Shown here: positions 24,998 to 34,243 of the stretch, in pieces | Layout: each line of letters begins with the position of its first letter | How positions within the stretch are numbered: the first letter of the stretch is position 1 | The notes under the pieces: model-generated | What the model saw: only the letters and a program-made list of their open reading frames with translations | Database searches by the model: none | Told to the model about the DNA's origin: nothing | Source of the DNA: Gemmataceae bacterium | GTDB taxonomy: Bacteria > Planctomycetota > Planctomycetia > Gemmatales > Gemmataceae | Direction of reading: 5' to 3' | NCBI GenBank assembly: GCA_019752375.1 | Contig: JAIEMG010000027.1 | Span: 1-44,012, forward strand | DNA: 44,012 bases | Program-made: the position numbers and the translations under genes

Positions 24998-27616
24998 ATG
25001 GACATCAATCGCTTCACCGAAAAAGCCCAGGAAGCCCTGCAAGGCGCCCAGCGGCTCGCGACGCGCTTTGGCAATCCGCAGGTCGATATCGAGCATGTGC
25101 TCCTTGCGTTGCTCGACCAGGAAGGCGGTCTGGCGCCGGCGATCCTCAACAAGGCCAACGTGCCGGTCGAGCCGCTCAAGCTGCGCGTGCAGCGCGACGT
25201 GGAGCGACTGCCCAAGGTCAGCGGCACCAGCGACGGCGGCCAGATTAGCGGCCGGCTGAATCGCCTGCTCTCCCAGCAGGCCGAGGAGGAGGCGAAGCGC
25301 TTCAGGGATGACTTCATCTCCGTGGAGCACCTGCTCCTCGCCATGACCGACGATACCGGCGCGGCCGGGCGCATCCTGAAGGAGTTCGGGGTCACGCGCG
25401 ATCGCTTGATGAAAGCGCTGCAAGAGGTGCGCGGCCATCAGCGCGTCACGTCGCCCAATCCGGAAGGCACGTACCAGGCGCTGGAGCGCTATGGACGCGA
25501 TCTGACCCAGTATGCATCGCAGGGCAAGCTCGATCCGGTCATTGGCCGGGATGACGAGATTCGCCGCTGCGTCCAGGTACTGTCGCGCCGAACCAAGAAC
25601 AACCCGGTGCTCATTGGCGAACCCGGCGTCGGCAAGACGGCGATCGTCGAGGGCCTGGCCCAACGCATCATCCGTGGCGACGTGCCCGAGGGGCTCAAGG
25701 ACAAGCGCATCGTCGCGCTCGACATGGGGGCGCTCATTGCGGGCGCCAAGTATCGCGGCGAATTCGAGGAACGCTTGAAGGCGGTCCTCAAGGAAGTGCA
25801 GGAATCGCAGGGCGGCATCATTCTGTTCATCGACGAGTTGCACACGGTCGTCGGCGCCGGCAAGGCGGAAGGCGCCATGGATGCCGGCAACCTGCTCAAG
25901 CCGATGCTGGCTCGCGGCGAACTGCACTGCATCGGCGCCACCACGCTCGACGAGTATCGCAAGCACATCGAGAAGGACGCGGCCCTGGAGCGGCGCTTCC
26001 AGCCGGTGGTGGTCGATCAGCCGAGCGTCGAGGACACGATCTCGATCCTGCGCGGACTGCGCGAGCGGTACGAAACGCACCACGGCGTGCGCATCAAGGA
26101 TGCATCGCTGGTGGCTGCGGCGGTGCTGTCCAATCGGTATATCTCGGATCGCTTTCTGCCGGACAAGGCCATCGATCTCGTCGATGAGGCCGCGGCCAAG
26201 CTGCGCACCGAGATCGACTCGATGCCGACGGAGATCGACGAAATCGAGCGTCGCGTCAAGCAGCTGGAAATCGAAGCGGTGGCGCTGCGAAAGGAAAAGG
26301 ACCCCGCATCGCGCGAACGGCTCGGCAAGATCGAGAAGGAACTGGCCGACCTGAAGAGCCAGGGCGACGCGCTCAAGGCGCAGTGGCAGGCTGAGAAGGA
26401 GAGTGTTCAGCAACTGCGCGCCCTGCGCGAGCAGATCGAACAGACCAAGGTCGAGATCGAGCAGGCGGAACGACAGTACGACCTCAACCGAGCGTCGGAA
26501 TTGAAGTACGGCAAGATGCACGAACTGGAACGCAAGCTCAAGGCCGCCGAGGAGCACCTGAGCGCCAAGCAGGAGACCAATCGGCTCATCAAGGAAGAGG
26601 TGGACGAGGAGGACATCGCCGAAGTCGTCAGCCGATGGACGCACATCCCGGTGTCGAAGCTGCTCGAAGGCGAAGTGGAGAAGCTCCTGCACCTGGATGA
26701 AGAGCTGCACAAGCGCGTCATCGGCCAGGAAGAGGCGGTCAAGGCGGTGGCCGAGGCGGTGCTGCGAGCCAGGTCCGGACTGAAGGACCCAAATCGACCC
26801 GTCGGCTCGTTCATCTTCCTTGGTCCGACCGGCGTTGGCAAGACGGAGCTGGCTCGCGCCCTGGCCGAGTTCCTGTTCGATGACGAGAAGGCGATGATCC
26901 GCATCGACATGTCGGAGTATCAGGAGAAGCACACGGTCGCACGCCTGATCGGCGCGCCGCCGGGGTACGTCGGCTATGACGAGGGCGGGCAGCTCACCGA
27001 GTCGGTCCGTCGGCGTCCGTACTGCGTGATCCTCTTCGACGAGATCGAGAAGGCGCATCACGACGTCTTCAACGTCCTGCTGCAAGTGCTCGACGATGGC
27101 CGGCTGACCGATGGCCAGGGCCGCACGGTCGATTTCAAGAACACGATCGCGATCATGACCTCGAACATCGGCAGCCATCGCATCCTGGAGTACAAGGGCA
27201 GCTTCGACGATCAGGGCTACGAGCGCATGAAGGAGTCGGTGCTGGACGAGATGCGCCGGCACTTCCGGCCGGAGTTCCTCAATCGGGTCGACGAGATCAT
27301 CGTCTTCCACGCCCTGGACGAGGAGCATCTCAAGCAGATCGTGGACATCCAGCTTCGCCGGCTGCGGCAACGGCTGGAGGAACGCCACATCGAGCTGGAG
27401 CTGACTGATGCGGCCCGGACCCACATGGTCCGCACCGGTTACGACCCGACCTACGGCGCCCGGCCGCTCAAGCGCGTCATCCAGAAGGAGCTGGAGACAA
27501 ACCTCGGCCGCATGATCCTCAAGGGGGAGGTGCGCGATGGCCAGAAGGTCGTTGTGGACTGGGACGGCGGCAAGAAGGAGCTGAAGTTCACGACCAGGGG
27601 GGCAGCCGCCCATTGA
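24998..27616 (+). CDS. clpB: ClpB disaggregase chaperone
   Basis: An 872-residue Hsp100 AAA+ ATPase that, with DnaK, pulls apart protein aggregates after heat stress. Residues 1-145 form the double Clp_N domain ([27 protein letters not shown]). AAA domain 1 has Walker A GEPGVGKT and Walker [11 protein letters not shown]. The middle domain is a coiled coil (about 400-530) that identifies ClpB rather than ClpA or ClpC. AAA domain 2 has [14 protein letters not shown], the pore loop GYVGYDEGG and [11 protein letters not shown]. The C-terminal domain includes [12 protein letters not shown]. The ATG at 24998 has GGAG 8 bases upstream. Length is normal. A strong terminator follows. Confidence 0.96.
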   Translation: MDINRFTEKAQEALQGAQRLATRFGNPQVDIEHVLLALLDQEGGLAPAILNKANVPVEPLKLRVQRDVERLPKVSGTSDGGQISGRLNRLLSQQAEEEAKRFRDDFISVEHLLLAMTDDTGAAGRILKEFGVTRDRLMKALQEVRGHQRVTSPNPEGTYQALERYGRDLTQYASQGKLDPVIGRDDEIRRCVQVLSRRTKNNPVLIGEPGVGKTAIVEGLAQRIIRGDVPEGLKDKRIVALDMGALIAGAKYRGEFEERLKAVLKEVQESQGGIILFIDELHTVVGAGKAEGAMDAGNLLKPMLARGELHCIGATTLDEYRKHIEKDAALERRFQPVVVDQPSVEDTISILRGLRERYETHHGVRIKDASLVAAAVLSNRYISDRFLPDKAIDLVDEAAAKLRTEIDSMPTEIDEIERRVKQLEIEAVALRKEKDPASRERLGKIEKELADLKSQGDALKAQWQAEKESVQQLRALREQIEQTKVEIEQAERQYDLNRASELKYGKMHELERKLKAAEEHLSAKQETNRLIKEEVDEEDIAEVVSRWTHIPVSKLLEGEVEKLLHLDEELHKRVIGQEEAVKAVAEAVLRARSGLKDPNRPVGSFIFLGPTGVGKTELARALAEFLFDDEKAMIRIDMSEYQEKHTVARLIGAPPGYVGYDEGGQLTESVRRRPYCVILFDEIEKAHHDVFNVLLQVLDDGRLTDGQGRTVDFKNTIAIMTSNIGSHRILEYKGSFDDQGYERMKESVLDEMRRHFRPEFLNRVDEIIVFHALDEEHLKQIVDIQLRRLRQRLEERHIELELTDAARTHMVRTGYDPTYGARPLKRVIQKELETNLGRMILKGEVRDGQKVVVDWDGGKKELKFTTRGAAAH

Positions 27617-27670
27617 GCCCGCCGCGCCAGCAAGGGACCCACGACCCCTCGCTGGCGCGGCAGGCTCTTT
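27615..27670 (+). terminator. terminator after clpB
   Basis: GAGCC-C-GCCGCGCCAGC (27615-27631) pairs with GCTGGCGCGG and CAGGCTC (27651-27667), with one mismatch in 17 pairs, and is followed by TTT. It begins at the clpB stop codon. Confidence 0.7.
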
Positions 27671-27774
27671 CGTTGCGACCGCTTGGCCCAGCCCACGGCA
27701 ACTCGTACAGTAGTGGGATCGATTGCTGCTCCAGTTCCGAGTTGCGTCCCACGGTTTCGTTTGGAGAAGCCCCC

Positions 27775-28041
27775 ATGATGAGTCGCAGGATGAAGACGAC
27801 CTGGGCAATCCTCGCCCTCCTTTCGATGGTGTCGTTCGGCATTTTCTTGCCCATCTATCTGAAGAAGAGCAGTCTCAAGCCCGCCAGCTCGGTGTTGTCG
27901 GAACGGACCAAGGGGGTCGTGGACAAGAACCCAAGGCTCAAGGCCGATTGGGACAAGGCCATGGAAGATGGCGTGCTGACCTGGTCGGAAGCGAATTCCA
28001 TCCTGGAGAAAGTCGGCGAGAAGGCCGACCCGGAGGACTGA
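27775..28041 (+). CDS. small membrane-anchored hypothetical protein
   Basis: An 88-residue protein with a basic N-terminus and one membrane helix (about residues 8-28, TTWAILALLSMVSFGIFLPIYL), then a charged, probably helical tail (RLKADWDKAMEDGVLTWSEANSILEKVG). The ATG at 27775 has TTGGAGAA upstream; a second ATG follows directly. I do not recognise the family. The hydrophobic helix could be a signal anchor, leaving the tail outside the cytoplasm. It lies after the clpB terminator and converges on the cardiolipin synthase gene, so it is probably its own unit. Confidence 0.65.
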   Translation: MMSRRMKTTWAILALLSMVSFGIFLPIYLKKSSLKPASSVLSERTKGVVDKNPRLKADWDKAMEDGVLTWSEANSILEKVGEKADPED

Positions 28042-28047
28042 AATTCC

Positions 28048-28075
28048 CTCAGTCCGCTCACAAGAGCGGACTGAG
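28048..28075. terminator. shared bidirectional hairpin between convergent genes
   Basis: CTCAGTCCGCTC (28048-28059) pairs perfectly with GAGCGGACTGAG (28064-28075) over a 4-base loop. It begins 7 bases after the small membrane protein's stop, and its second arm forms the last codons of the cardiolipin synthase gene on the other strand. A short A/T run (AAATT) lies on the minus-strand exit side. Confidence 0.7.
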
Positions 28076-29494
28076 CAGTCGGGCCAGGTTCTGGGCAACC
28101 TTGCGGGTGAACGATCGCTGCCGCCAAGTCTCCAAGGTCAGCAGGCAGCAGTTTGCATAACAACGCTGCTGCTCGGCCGCCAGCCGCGACACCACGCCCG
28201 TATCGTAGATCATCAGCATCACCTCGGCGTTCAATGCAAACGAGCGGATATCCAGGTTGCTCGAGCCGATCATGGCGGCCGCATCGTCGATGCTGAGATG
28301 CTTGGCGTGCAGAAAGTTCTTCCGATAGAGGTGGATGTGGATGCCCGATTCCAGGAGTTCTTCGTAGTACGATTCCTGGGCCAGCGACACGAACCAGTTG
28401 TCCCCCGTCTCGGAAACCATCAGGTGCACGTCCACGCCGCCGAGCGCGGCGGTTTCCATCGCCTGGAGCAAGGGCTCGTCCGGGATGAAATAGGGCGTGG
28501 TGAGCACGACCTGCTTGCGCGCCCCGTGAAGCAAGGCGACGATCAGCCGTTGATTGTTCTGGGTAGGATAGTCCGGCCCGCTCGGTAGCGCCTGGGCCGG
28601 AGCGGTCCCGGCGAGCGCCGGACTGGGGAAAACGTCGTCGCCGTCGAGCAGTTCGGTGGTTTCCAGGTACCAGTCGGCCGCGAAGACGTACTGGAGATCG
28701 AGGACCACGGGGCCGGTGACGCGCACCATCAGTTCCTCGTAGGTGATCCCCTCCTTGAACTCGGCACAGATCAGGTTCTGCGAGCCGGTGTAGCCGATCC
28801 GGCCGTCGATGACGGCAATCTTGCGGTGATTGCGCAGGTCGAACCGCGTCATCTTCCAGGGCAAGAAGCGGACTGGCAGCATCTCCTGCACCGCGACCCC
28901 CAATGCTCTCAGCTTCGGGATGAGCGTCCGCAGCGTGGACCACGAACCGACTGCGTCGAGCAGGACGCGACAACGCACGCCACGCGCGGCGGCCCGTCCC
29001 AGGGCGTCGATGATGGCAGCCGTTGCGCGGTCGTCCACGAAGATGTAAAAGAGCAGGTGCACGTGGCGCTCCGCCCGATCGATGTCGGCGGCCAGGCGGG
29101 CGAGGATGCCGTCGTAGTCCACGAGCAGCTCCATGTCGTTGCCGCCCAGGATCGGCAAGCCACCCAGTTTCTCCGCGAGCGTCACGGCCGAAGCGAGCGC
29201 CGGACCGACGTCCGGGTGAAAGACGTGCGGATCCCCGGTGAGCCGGTCATTCACTCCGGCCATGACGACCGGCAGCTGGGTGAGCTTCTCGCTTCGCCAG
29301 CGCGGGAGCTTGGGGCGGCCGATCAACAGGTAAGCCGCCAGGCCAATCCAGGGTTCGAAGAAGATCAGCAGCAGCCAGCCCTTTGCCGCTGCCGGCGTGC
29401 GCCGGAAGGGGACGACGACCATCATCGCGAGCCGAATGGCCCATTCGCTGACGAAGAAGATCCAGGCCCAGTGGGTTGGGTCTGTCCAGACCAT
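28058..29494 (-). CDS. cls: cardiolipin synthase-like phospholipase D family protein
   Basis: A 478-residue inner-membrane enzyme that would join two phosphatidyl groups to make cardiolipin. Two membrane helices (about 8-28 and 38-58) are followed by two PLD domains with HKD motifs: HRKIAVID (His 223, Lys 225, Asp 230, followed by GSQN) and HAKHLSID (His 396, Lys 398, Asp 403, followed by GSSN). Length and order fit bacterial ClsA. The ATG at 29494 (MVWTDPTHWAWIFF) begins at the first helix; the longer frame from 29608 adds a non-family leader. A ribosome binding site is weak (CCGGGT). It converges with the gene at 27775. Confidence 0.88.
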   Translation of the reverse strand: MVWTDPTHWAWIFFVSEWAIRLAMMVVVPFRRTPAAAKGWLLLIFFEPWIGLAAYLLIGRPKLPRWRSEKLTQLPVVMAGVNDRLTGDPHVFHPDVGPALASAVTLAEKLGGLPILGGNDMELLVDYDGILARLAADIDRAERHVHLLFYIFVDDRATAAIIDALGRAAARGVRCRVLLDAVGSWSTLRTLIPKLRALGVAVQEMLPVRFLPWKMTRFDLRNHRKIAVIDGRIGYTGSQNLICAEFKEGITYEELMVRVTGPVVLDLQYVFAADWYLETTELLDGDDVFPSPALAGTAPAQALPSGPDYPTQNNQRLIVALLHGARKQVVLTTPYFIPDEPLLQAMETAALGGVDVHLMVSETGDNWFVSLAQESYYEELLESGIHIHLYRKNFLHAKHLSIDDAAAMIGSSNLDIRSFALNAEVMLMIYDTGVVSRLAAEQQRCYANCCLLTLETWRQRSFTRKVAQNLARLLSPLL

Positions 29495-29881
29495 TGTGAA
29501 TACCCGGGTTATGAGTTCTTGACGCTCGACAATTTCCGCATCACCTCCCGCAGTCGGTCGTCGGGTGCGGGCTGAATCGCTTTGGGCAGCGCAGAATCTG
29601 CGGTTCATCCATCGAGTGAAAGACTCTACCAGCGATGAATATTGAACCCAAGCCTGTCCGAAAGAGAAATCCTGGCCGATGGACGTGCCCCTGCCCGTGC
29701 CCGATTTGGAGCGGCATCACAAAGCCGAAACTGAGGCGGGGCGACTCCAGTCGATTTCGGGCACGGGCAGGGGCACGGGCACGAACGGAAGAGGCGATTG
29801 AGGCGGGAGGTTTTCGCAGTTTCCAGTAAACTAGACTAGATACCGTGACTTCGTCAATTCCTGGCACCGAGGCGGCCGCGC
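29495..29881. other. divergent intergenic region with a 21-bp inverted repeat
   Basis: No gene is seen in this 387-base gap between cardiolipin synthase and the HtrA-like gene. It holds a perfect inverted repeat, 29684-29704 (CGTGCCCCTGCCCGTG...) and 29757-29777 (its complement), separated by 52 bases. The arms are themselves made of GTGCCC-type hexamers. Promoters for the two divergent genes must lie here but none is clear. Confidence 0.6.
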
Positions 29882-30997
29882 ATGGCCAGTTACTATCCGG
29901 AATATCCTTCTCCCCCACGGTCCCGCGCGCCAGGCGTCCTCACTTACTGGCCGTGGCTGTTCATCTTTGCCTCGCTGGCATTTTTGGTCTGGTACTACTG
30001 GCCCAGTCACAAAGGGGCGCCGTCGAGCTTGAACCTTCCCTTGCGCGAGCCCGCGCCAAGCGAAGGCTATCTGCCCGAAGAAATCGCCACGAAGAAGCTC
30101 TATGAGCGGGCCAAGCCCAGCGTCGTCGGCGTGAGCAGCTTTTCGGTGAAACGCGATCGCCTGACGCGAAATGTCTACAAGATCCCCGAAGGCACCGGCT
30201 CGGGGTTTGTGTGGAACCACGAGGGCTTTCTCGTCACCAACTACCACGTCATCCAGCATGCCGATACCGCGGAGGTGACGATGGCCGGGAAGACCTGGAA
30301 AGCACACGTCTGGGGCGTGGCGCCGGACCAGGACCTTGCCGTGCTGTGGATCGACGTGCCCGCCGCCGAGTTGACGCCCATTGCGATTGGCGTGTCCAAG
30401 GACCTGTGGGTCGGCCAGCATGTCTTCGCGCTGGGCAATCCATTCGGCCTGGACTACAGCCTGTCCTCGGGCATCATCAGCGCGCTGGGCCGCGAGATCG
30501 AATCGGGCAATGGCCGCACGATCGGCAACGTGATCCAGACCGATGCCAGCATCAACCCCGGCAACTCCGGCGGGCCTCTCCTGGATAGCTCCGGGCGGAT
30601 GATTGGTGTGAACACGGCCATCTATAGTCCGTCAGGCGCCTCGGCCGGCATCGGCTTTGCGATCCCGGTGGACACGGTCAATCGCGTGGTCACGGAGCTG
30701 GTCAACAAGAAGAAGGCCGTGAGGCCCGGTCTTGGGATCCAGGTGAGCTCCGACCGCGATATTCGCGAGAATAAGCTGCCCGGCATACCGATCCGCAACG
30801 TCCTGCGGACTGGTGCCGCGGCCAAGGGGGGCCTGCGGGCCGGCGATATCATCGTGGCGCTGGACGACAAGCCGGTAACAACGACGGAGGAACTATTCAG
30901 CCGCGTGAGCCGGCTTCAAGTCGGCGACCGCGTGAAGGTTACGGTGCTGCGCGACAACGAGCGCCAGTCGTTCGACATAACGCTCGAAGGGATTTGA
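29882..30997 (+). CDS. HtrA/DegP-like membrane-anchored serine protease with PDZ domain
   Basis: A 371-residue protein of the HtrA family, which degrades or remodels misfolded envelope proteins. A membrane anchor (about 22-40, YWPWLFIFASLAFLVWYY) puts the catalytic part in the periplasm. The trypsin-like domain has the triad His 122 (LVTNYHVIQ), Asp 151 (DQDLAVLWID) and Ser 229 (NPGNSGGPLLD). One PDZ domain follows (about 285-368, GLRAGDIIVALDDKPV), so it resembles DegS more than two-PDZ DegP. Start at the ATG 29882. A possible structured RNA and a terminator lie downstream. Confidence 0.92.
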   Translation: MASYYPEYPSPPRSRAPGVLTYWPWLFIFASLAFLVWYYWPSHKGAPSSLNLPLREPAPSEGYLPEEIATKKLYERAKPSVVGVSSFSVKRDRLTRNVYKIPEGTGSGFVWNHEGFLVTNYHVIQHADTAEVTMAGKTWKAHVWGVAPDQDLAVLWIDVPAAELTPIAIGVSKDLWVGQHVFALGNPFGLDYSLSSGIISALGREIESGNGRTIGNVIQTDASINPGNSGGPLLDSSGRMIGVNTAIYSPSGASAGIGFAIPVDTVNRVVTELVNKKKAVRPGLGIQVSSDRDIRENKLPGIPIRNVLRTGAAAKGGLRAGDIIVALDDKPVTTTEELFSRVSRLQVGDRVKVTVLRDNERQSFDITLEGI

Positions 30998-31089
30998 CGC
31001 ATCCGCAGCCTGGGGTTTTGCACAGAATCTCTCGAATTTCCCTTCCCACCGGCCCGGAATAAATGTTAGAGTTTATTAATCTTTACGGG

Positions 31090-31283
31090 GTGGGAAGGCT
31101 CCGCGATCGCCACCAATCATTTTTCCGTTCTGATCTGAGGCGGTCCACCCACCGCCAGTTTGGGCGTGCGACCGGTTTTCGGGCCGGCGACAGGCTCGTC
31201 GGACTCCTACGGCGATAGGAGCCTCTCCTTGTGAGGCGCAGTCGGTGCGGGGACTTGTTCCCGCGCGCGGCTGCGCCTTTTTT
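31090..31283 (+). ncRNA. candidate structured RNA with intrinsic terminator
   Basis: GGCTCC (31097-31102) and ATCGCC (31106-31111) pair with GGAGCC (31218-31223) and GGCGAT (31211-31216), a long-range closing helix that encloses further hairpins (GGCGGT 31139-31144 with ACCGCC 31151-31156). It ends in a terminator. There is no reading frame of protein character and no plus-strand gene downstream, so a riboswitch is unlikely. It could be a small RNA (size near 190) or just a structured 3' end of the protease mRNA. It does not carry the SRP, RNase P or tmRNA sequence signatures I would expect. Confidence 0.35.
31234..31283 (+). terminator. intrinsic terminator with T-run
   Basis: AGGCGCAG (31234-31241) pairs with CTGCGCCT, enclosing an inner hairpin GCGGGGA (31247-31253) with TTCCCGC (31258-31264). 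It is followed by six T residues on the plus strand. It ends just before the convergent WD40 gene stop. Confidence 0.75.
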
Positions 31284-31290
31284 ACGTCTG

Positions 31291-33972
31291 TCACTGCTTA
31301 TTCAGGCGATCCCGTGCAGCCTGAGCATGGCGAGTCAGACGCGCTCCGGCCGCCCCTTTCGCCAGCGTTCGGAGCAATTCGCCGGCTTCTGCAGTGCCGA
31401 TGCGTTCCAGCACTTCGACCGCGCGGAGCCCTTGCAGTTGCTCCGCCGAGTAGGTCGATAAAGTGATGAGCCGTTCCTGCAACTGCTCCAGTCGCTGCCG
31501 ACGCTCCAGCCCGGGGCCCGCCGCCAACGCCTGCTTCAGTGCGAATTCGGCCAGCTCACCGAGCTTCTCCAGTTCGGCCGAAGCATTCTGTCGGACCGCG
31601 AACTCCTTGCTGTCCAGCTCGTCGAGCAGCCGGGCGACCTTTTGCGCGTCGGCAGGCGCGATCGGCTTCAAGTGTCGTTGTACCAGCAATACTGCCGGCT
31701 TTGGTGAAGCCATCAGCTTCATGGCGGCTTGATGCGCTCGTGCCGGATCGCTGCCAGCCAGGGCATTCCACAGGGCCTCTGCTTGGCCGTCCTCCAGCGC
31801 TGCGCTGGGAACCTTCGCCGCGTGCATCATGCGCTCGACATTCCAAAGGAGTGCCGTCGTATCCGCGCTGCCGGAGAGAAGTGACTTGCCATCCGGAGTG
31901 AAGGACAGGCTGGTGACACCGCCGTGGTGTCCGGTGAACTTTCCGAGTTCCTGTCCGTTCATGCTGTTCCACAAGTGGATTTCAGCACCGACGCTCCCTG
32001 CCAGCACTCGGCTATCGGGAGAGAAGGTCAGGACCGTGAACGCGCGAGCCTGGGTTGGCCGAACTTCAAGCCGAGGCTTGCCGGTCATGGCCTCCCAGAG
32101 CAGGATGGAACCGTCAGAGTTGGCGGTCGCCAGGGTGCGGCCATCCGGGGCGTATGCGAACGCCGAGATTCCCGACTTCACGTCATCGCACTTGCGCAGC
32201 AGTTTGCCGGTCGCGGTGTCGAACAGCAGGAGCGCTGCGGGCTTGACCCCATCGCCACCGCGTCCATTCAATACGCGAACGACCGGGTTTCCGAGCGGAG
32301 GCATGACGGCCAGCGTCGTGCCATCGGCGCCGAAGCAGAGGTTTGCCACGGGCTCGGCGAAGAAGCTCCGCACCAGGTCCTCGCCCGCGCGCATTTCACC
32401 TTGGGCCGGTTCCGCGATTTGCCGCAGTTCCTTGCCGGTGGCGGGGTCCCACAAGTGGATCACGCGAGCGTAGCCGCGCGAAGCCAGCGTCTTGCCATCC
32501 GGTGCGAAGGCCAGCGCTGCGAAGCCGCCGCCGCCGGCCTGCCATTTGCGGAGTTCCTTGCCGGACTGCACGTCCCAGAGCATCAAGGCGCCTTCTTGAG
32601 TCCCCAAGGCCAGGCTCTGGCCATCCGGCGCGAACGCGGCCTGGGTGACGTCGCCGGGCAAAGCGAAGTGACGCACCTCCTTGCCATCGCCCAGGTCCCA
32701 GAGATGGGCCGTGCGATCGCTGCCGCGCGTGAGCGCGGTCTTGCCGTTCGGCGCTACGGCCAAGGTGACAACGATGCCGCGGTGGCCATCGGCGGAGTCG
32801 ATCTCCTTGCCGCTCGCCACGTCAAAACGGCGGATGGTGCTGTTGTTGGTGCCGACCACCACTTGCTTGCCATCCGCGGAAAAGGACAGGTTGCTGAACG
32901 TGGCGCTGCCGAATAAGCGCATCCCCATGAACTGCGGACCGGTCGGTTCGCCGATTTTGCTTGTTTCCTTCCCCGTGCCAACATCCCAGAAACGAAGCGT
33001 CTGGTCCGACGCGGTCGCTGCCAGGGTCTTGCCGTCGGGCGTGAAGGCAAGCTGCGATGCGAAGCCTTTGCCACGCAGCCCTTCGAGCGAGTGCAGTTCC
33101 TTCGCGGACGTCAGGTCCCAGAGGCGGACGGTGCCGTCGATGCCCGCGCTGGCGAACCGCTTGCTGTCCGACGAATACGCAAACGAGACAAACTCGTTAT
33201 TGGCCAATGGCAGACGGATCGGCGTGCGTTCGCGGCCCGTCACCAGGTCCCAGCGCTTTAGATCGCTATTCGTTTCACCGCCACGGAGCGTGAGCGTCAG
33301 GGACATCACGTCCCCATTGGGCAGAAAGGTTGGCACTCCGGTCAATGCACCCAGAGGCAAGCCGCGGATCGAGTTCGGAGGCGCCTCGCCTAGCGTGCGC
33401 AACTCCTTGGTCGCCGCTACATCCCACACGCGAAGGACCTGATTGGCATCCTTGGAGACCAGCAATTCGCTGTCGGGAGAAAAGACCACGTGGGCAATGG
33501 CGGACTCGGACGTCACCCGGCCGAGGACCTTGCCGCTGCCGACGTCCCAGATCATGATGCTGCCATCGGCGAATCCGGCGGCTAGTGTCTTACCATTGGG
33601 CGCCAGGGCCGCCCCGTTGGCGGCGCTGCGCAGGATCGCCAGGACACCGAGCGCATTGTCGTCTTCCTTGGCTTTGACTTCGTCTTTCAGGAAACGGCGG
33701 ACCTCAACCCCACTGCTCAGGTCCCACAGCCGAAGCGTATTGTCCTGGCTGTCGGTAATCAGGTGTTTGCCGTCCGGCGTATGGGTCACGAAGGTCACGG
33801 CACCGCCGTGACGCCAGCGGAGCGTGCCCAGCCGGGCGCGGACCTGGGCCGGCAATGGGTCGCCGTGGACGTCCGAACGAACAGGCCGTTCTTGCGCCTG
33901 CGCAAAGGGGGTTGAAATCGAAATGGCAAGACTGAAAAGAATGGCCGCCCGCTTCACCGGAGTGGTTGCCAT
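31291..33972 (-). CDS. secreted WD40-repeat protein
   Basis: An 893-residue exported protein. The signal peptide is MATTPVKRAAILFSLAISISTPFAQA; the ATG at 33972 is chosen for it, with AGGAGG 11 bases upstream. About 12-14 WD40 units follow (for example HTPDGKHLITDSQDNTLRLWDLSSG, LAFTPDGKTLAATASDQTLRFWDVGTGKE, VTSLSFTPDGKSLLSGSADTTALLWN), enough for two seven-bladed propellers. The last 150 residues are helical and HEAT-like (LLDELDSKEFAVRQNASAELEKLG), a combination common in Gemmataceae WD40 proteins. No enzyme domain is present. It is probably a periplasmic or surface scaffold; its partners are unknown. Confidence 0.88.
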   Translation of the reverse strand: MATTPVKRAAILFSLAISISTPFAQAQERPVRSDVHGDPLPAQVRARLGTLRWRHGGAVTFVTHTPDGKHLITDSQDNTLRLWDLSSGVEVRRFLKDEVKAKEDDNALGVLAILRSAANGAALAPNGKTLAAGFADGSIMIWDVGSGKVLGRVTSESAIAHVVFSPDSELLVSKDANQVLRVWDVAATKELRTLGEAPPNSIRGLPLGALTGVPTFLPNGDVMSLTLTLRGGETNSDLKRWDLVTGRERTPIRLPLANNEFVSFAYSSDSKRFASAGIDGTVRLWDLTSAKELHSLEGLRGKGFASQLAFTPDGKTLAATASDQTLRFWDVGTGKETSKIGEPTGPQFMGMRLFGSATFSNLSFSADGKQVVVGTNNSTIRRFDVASGKEIDSADGHRGIVVTLAVAPNGKTALTRGSDRTAHLWDLGDGKEVRHFALPGDVTQAAFAPDGQSLALGTQEGALMLWDVQSGKELRKWQAGGGGFAALAFAPDGKTLASRGYARVIHLWDPATGKELRQIAEPAQGEMRAGEDLVRSFFAEPVANLCFGADGTTLAVMPPLGNPVVRVLNGRGGDGVKPAALLLFDTATGKLLRKCDDVKSGISAFAYAPDGRTLATANSDGSILLWEAMTGKPRLEVRPTQARAFTVLTFSPDSRVLAGSVGAEIHLWNSMNGQELGKFTGHHGGVTSLSFTPDGKSLLSGSADTTALLWNVERMMHAAKVPSAALEDGQAEALWNALAGSDPARAHQAAMKLMASPKPAVLLVQRHLKPIAPADAQKVARLLDELDSKEFAVRQNASAELEKLGELAEFALKQALAAGPGLERRQRLEQLQERLITLSTYSAEQLQGLRAVEVLERIGTAEAGELLRTLAKGAAGARLTRHAQAARDRLNKQ

Positions 33973-34243
33973 GAGACGAGATACCTCCTGGGCTGGATAG
34001 GAACCTGCAGCGTCGGAGTAGGGGAAGGGAGCTGTAGGCACCATGTTGCCATGTTGAATCCGCCGGGGCAAGTGAAACCTGGACAGGACGCATCCATCGA
34101 GGTGCCCACCCAGCTTCGCCGCCGCCAAAGCATCGGTCGGGGCGGCCTCATTCTACTTCACATCGTCCGAAGACCCGTCAGTGGCCGGGACTGGCGCCTG
34201 CCCATCCGGACGCATCCAGGTCTGGACCTGGGGCAGGTGTGCT

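Noticed and set aside
24995..27808. 937-codon minus-strand frame opposite clpB
   Set aside because: clpB on the plus strand has every conserved motif; this frame is its antisense shadow.
31090..31283. Riboswitch or known structural RNA (SRP, RNase P, tmRNA)
   Set aside because: No downstream gene on the same strand and none of the signature sequences; kept only as an unassigned candidate.
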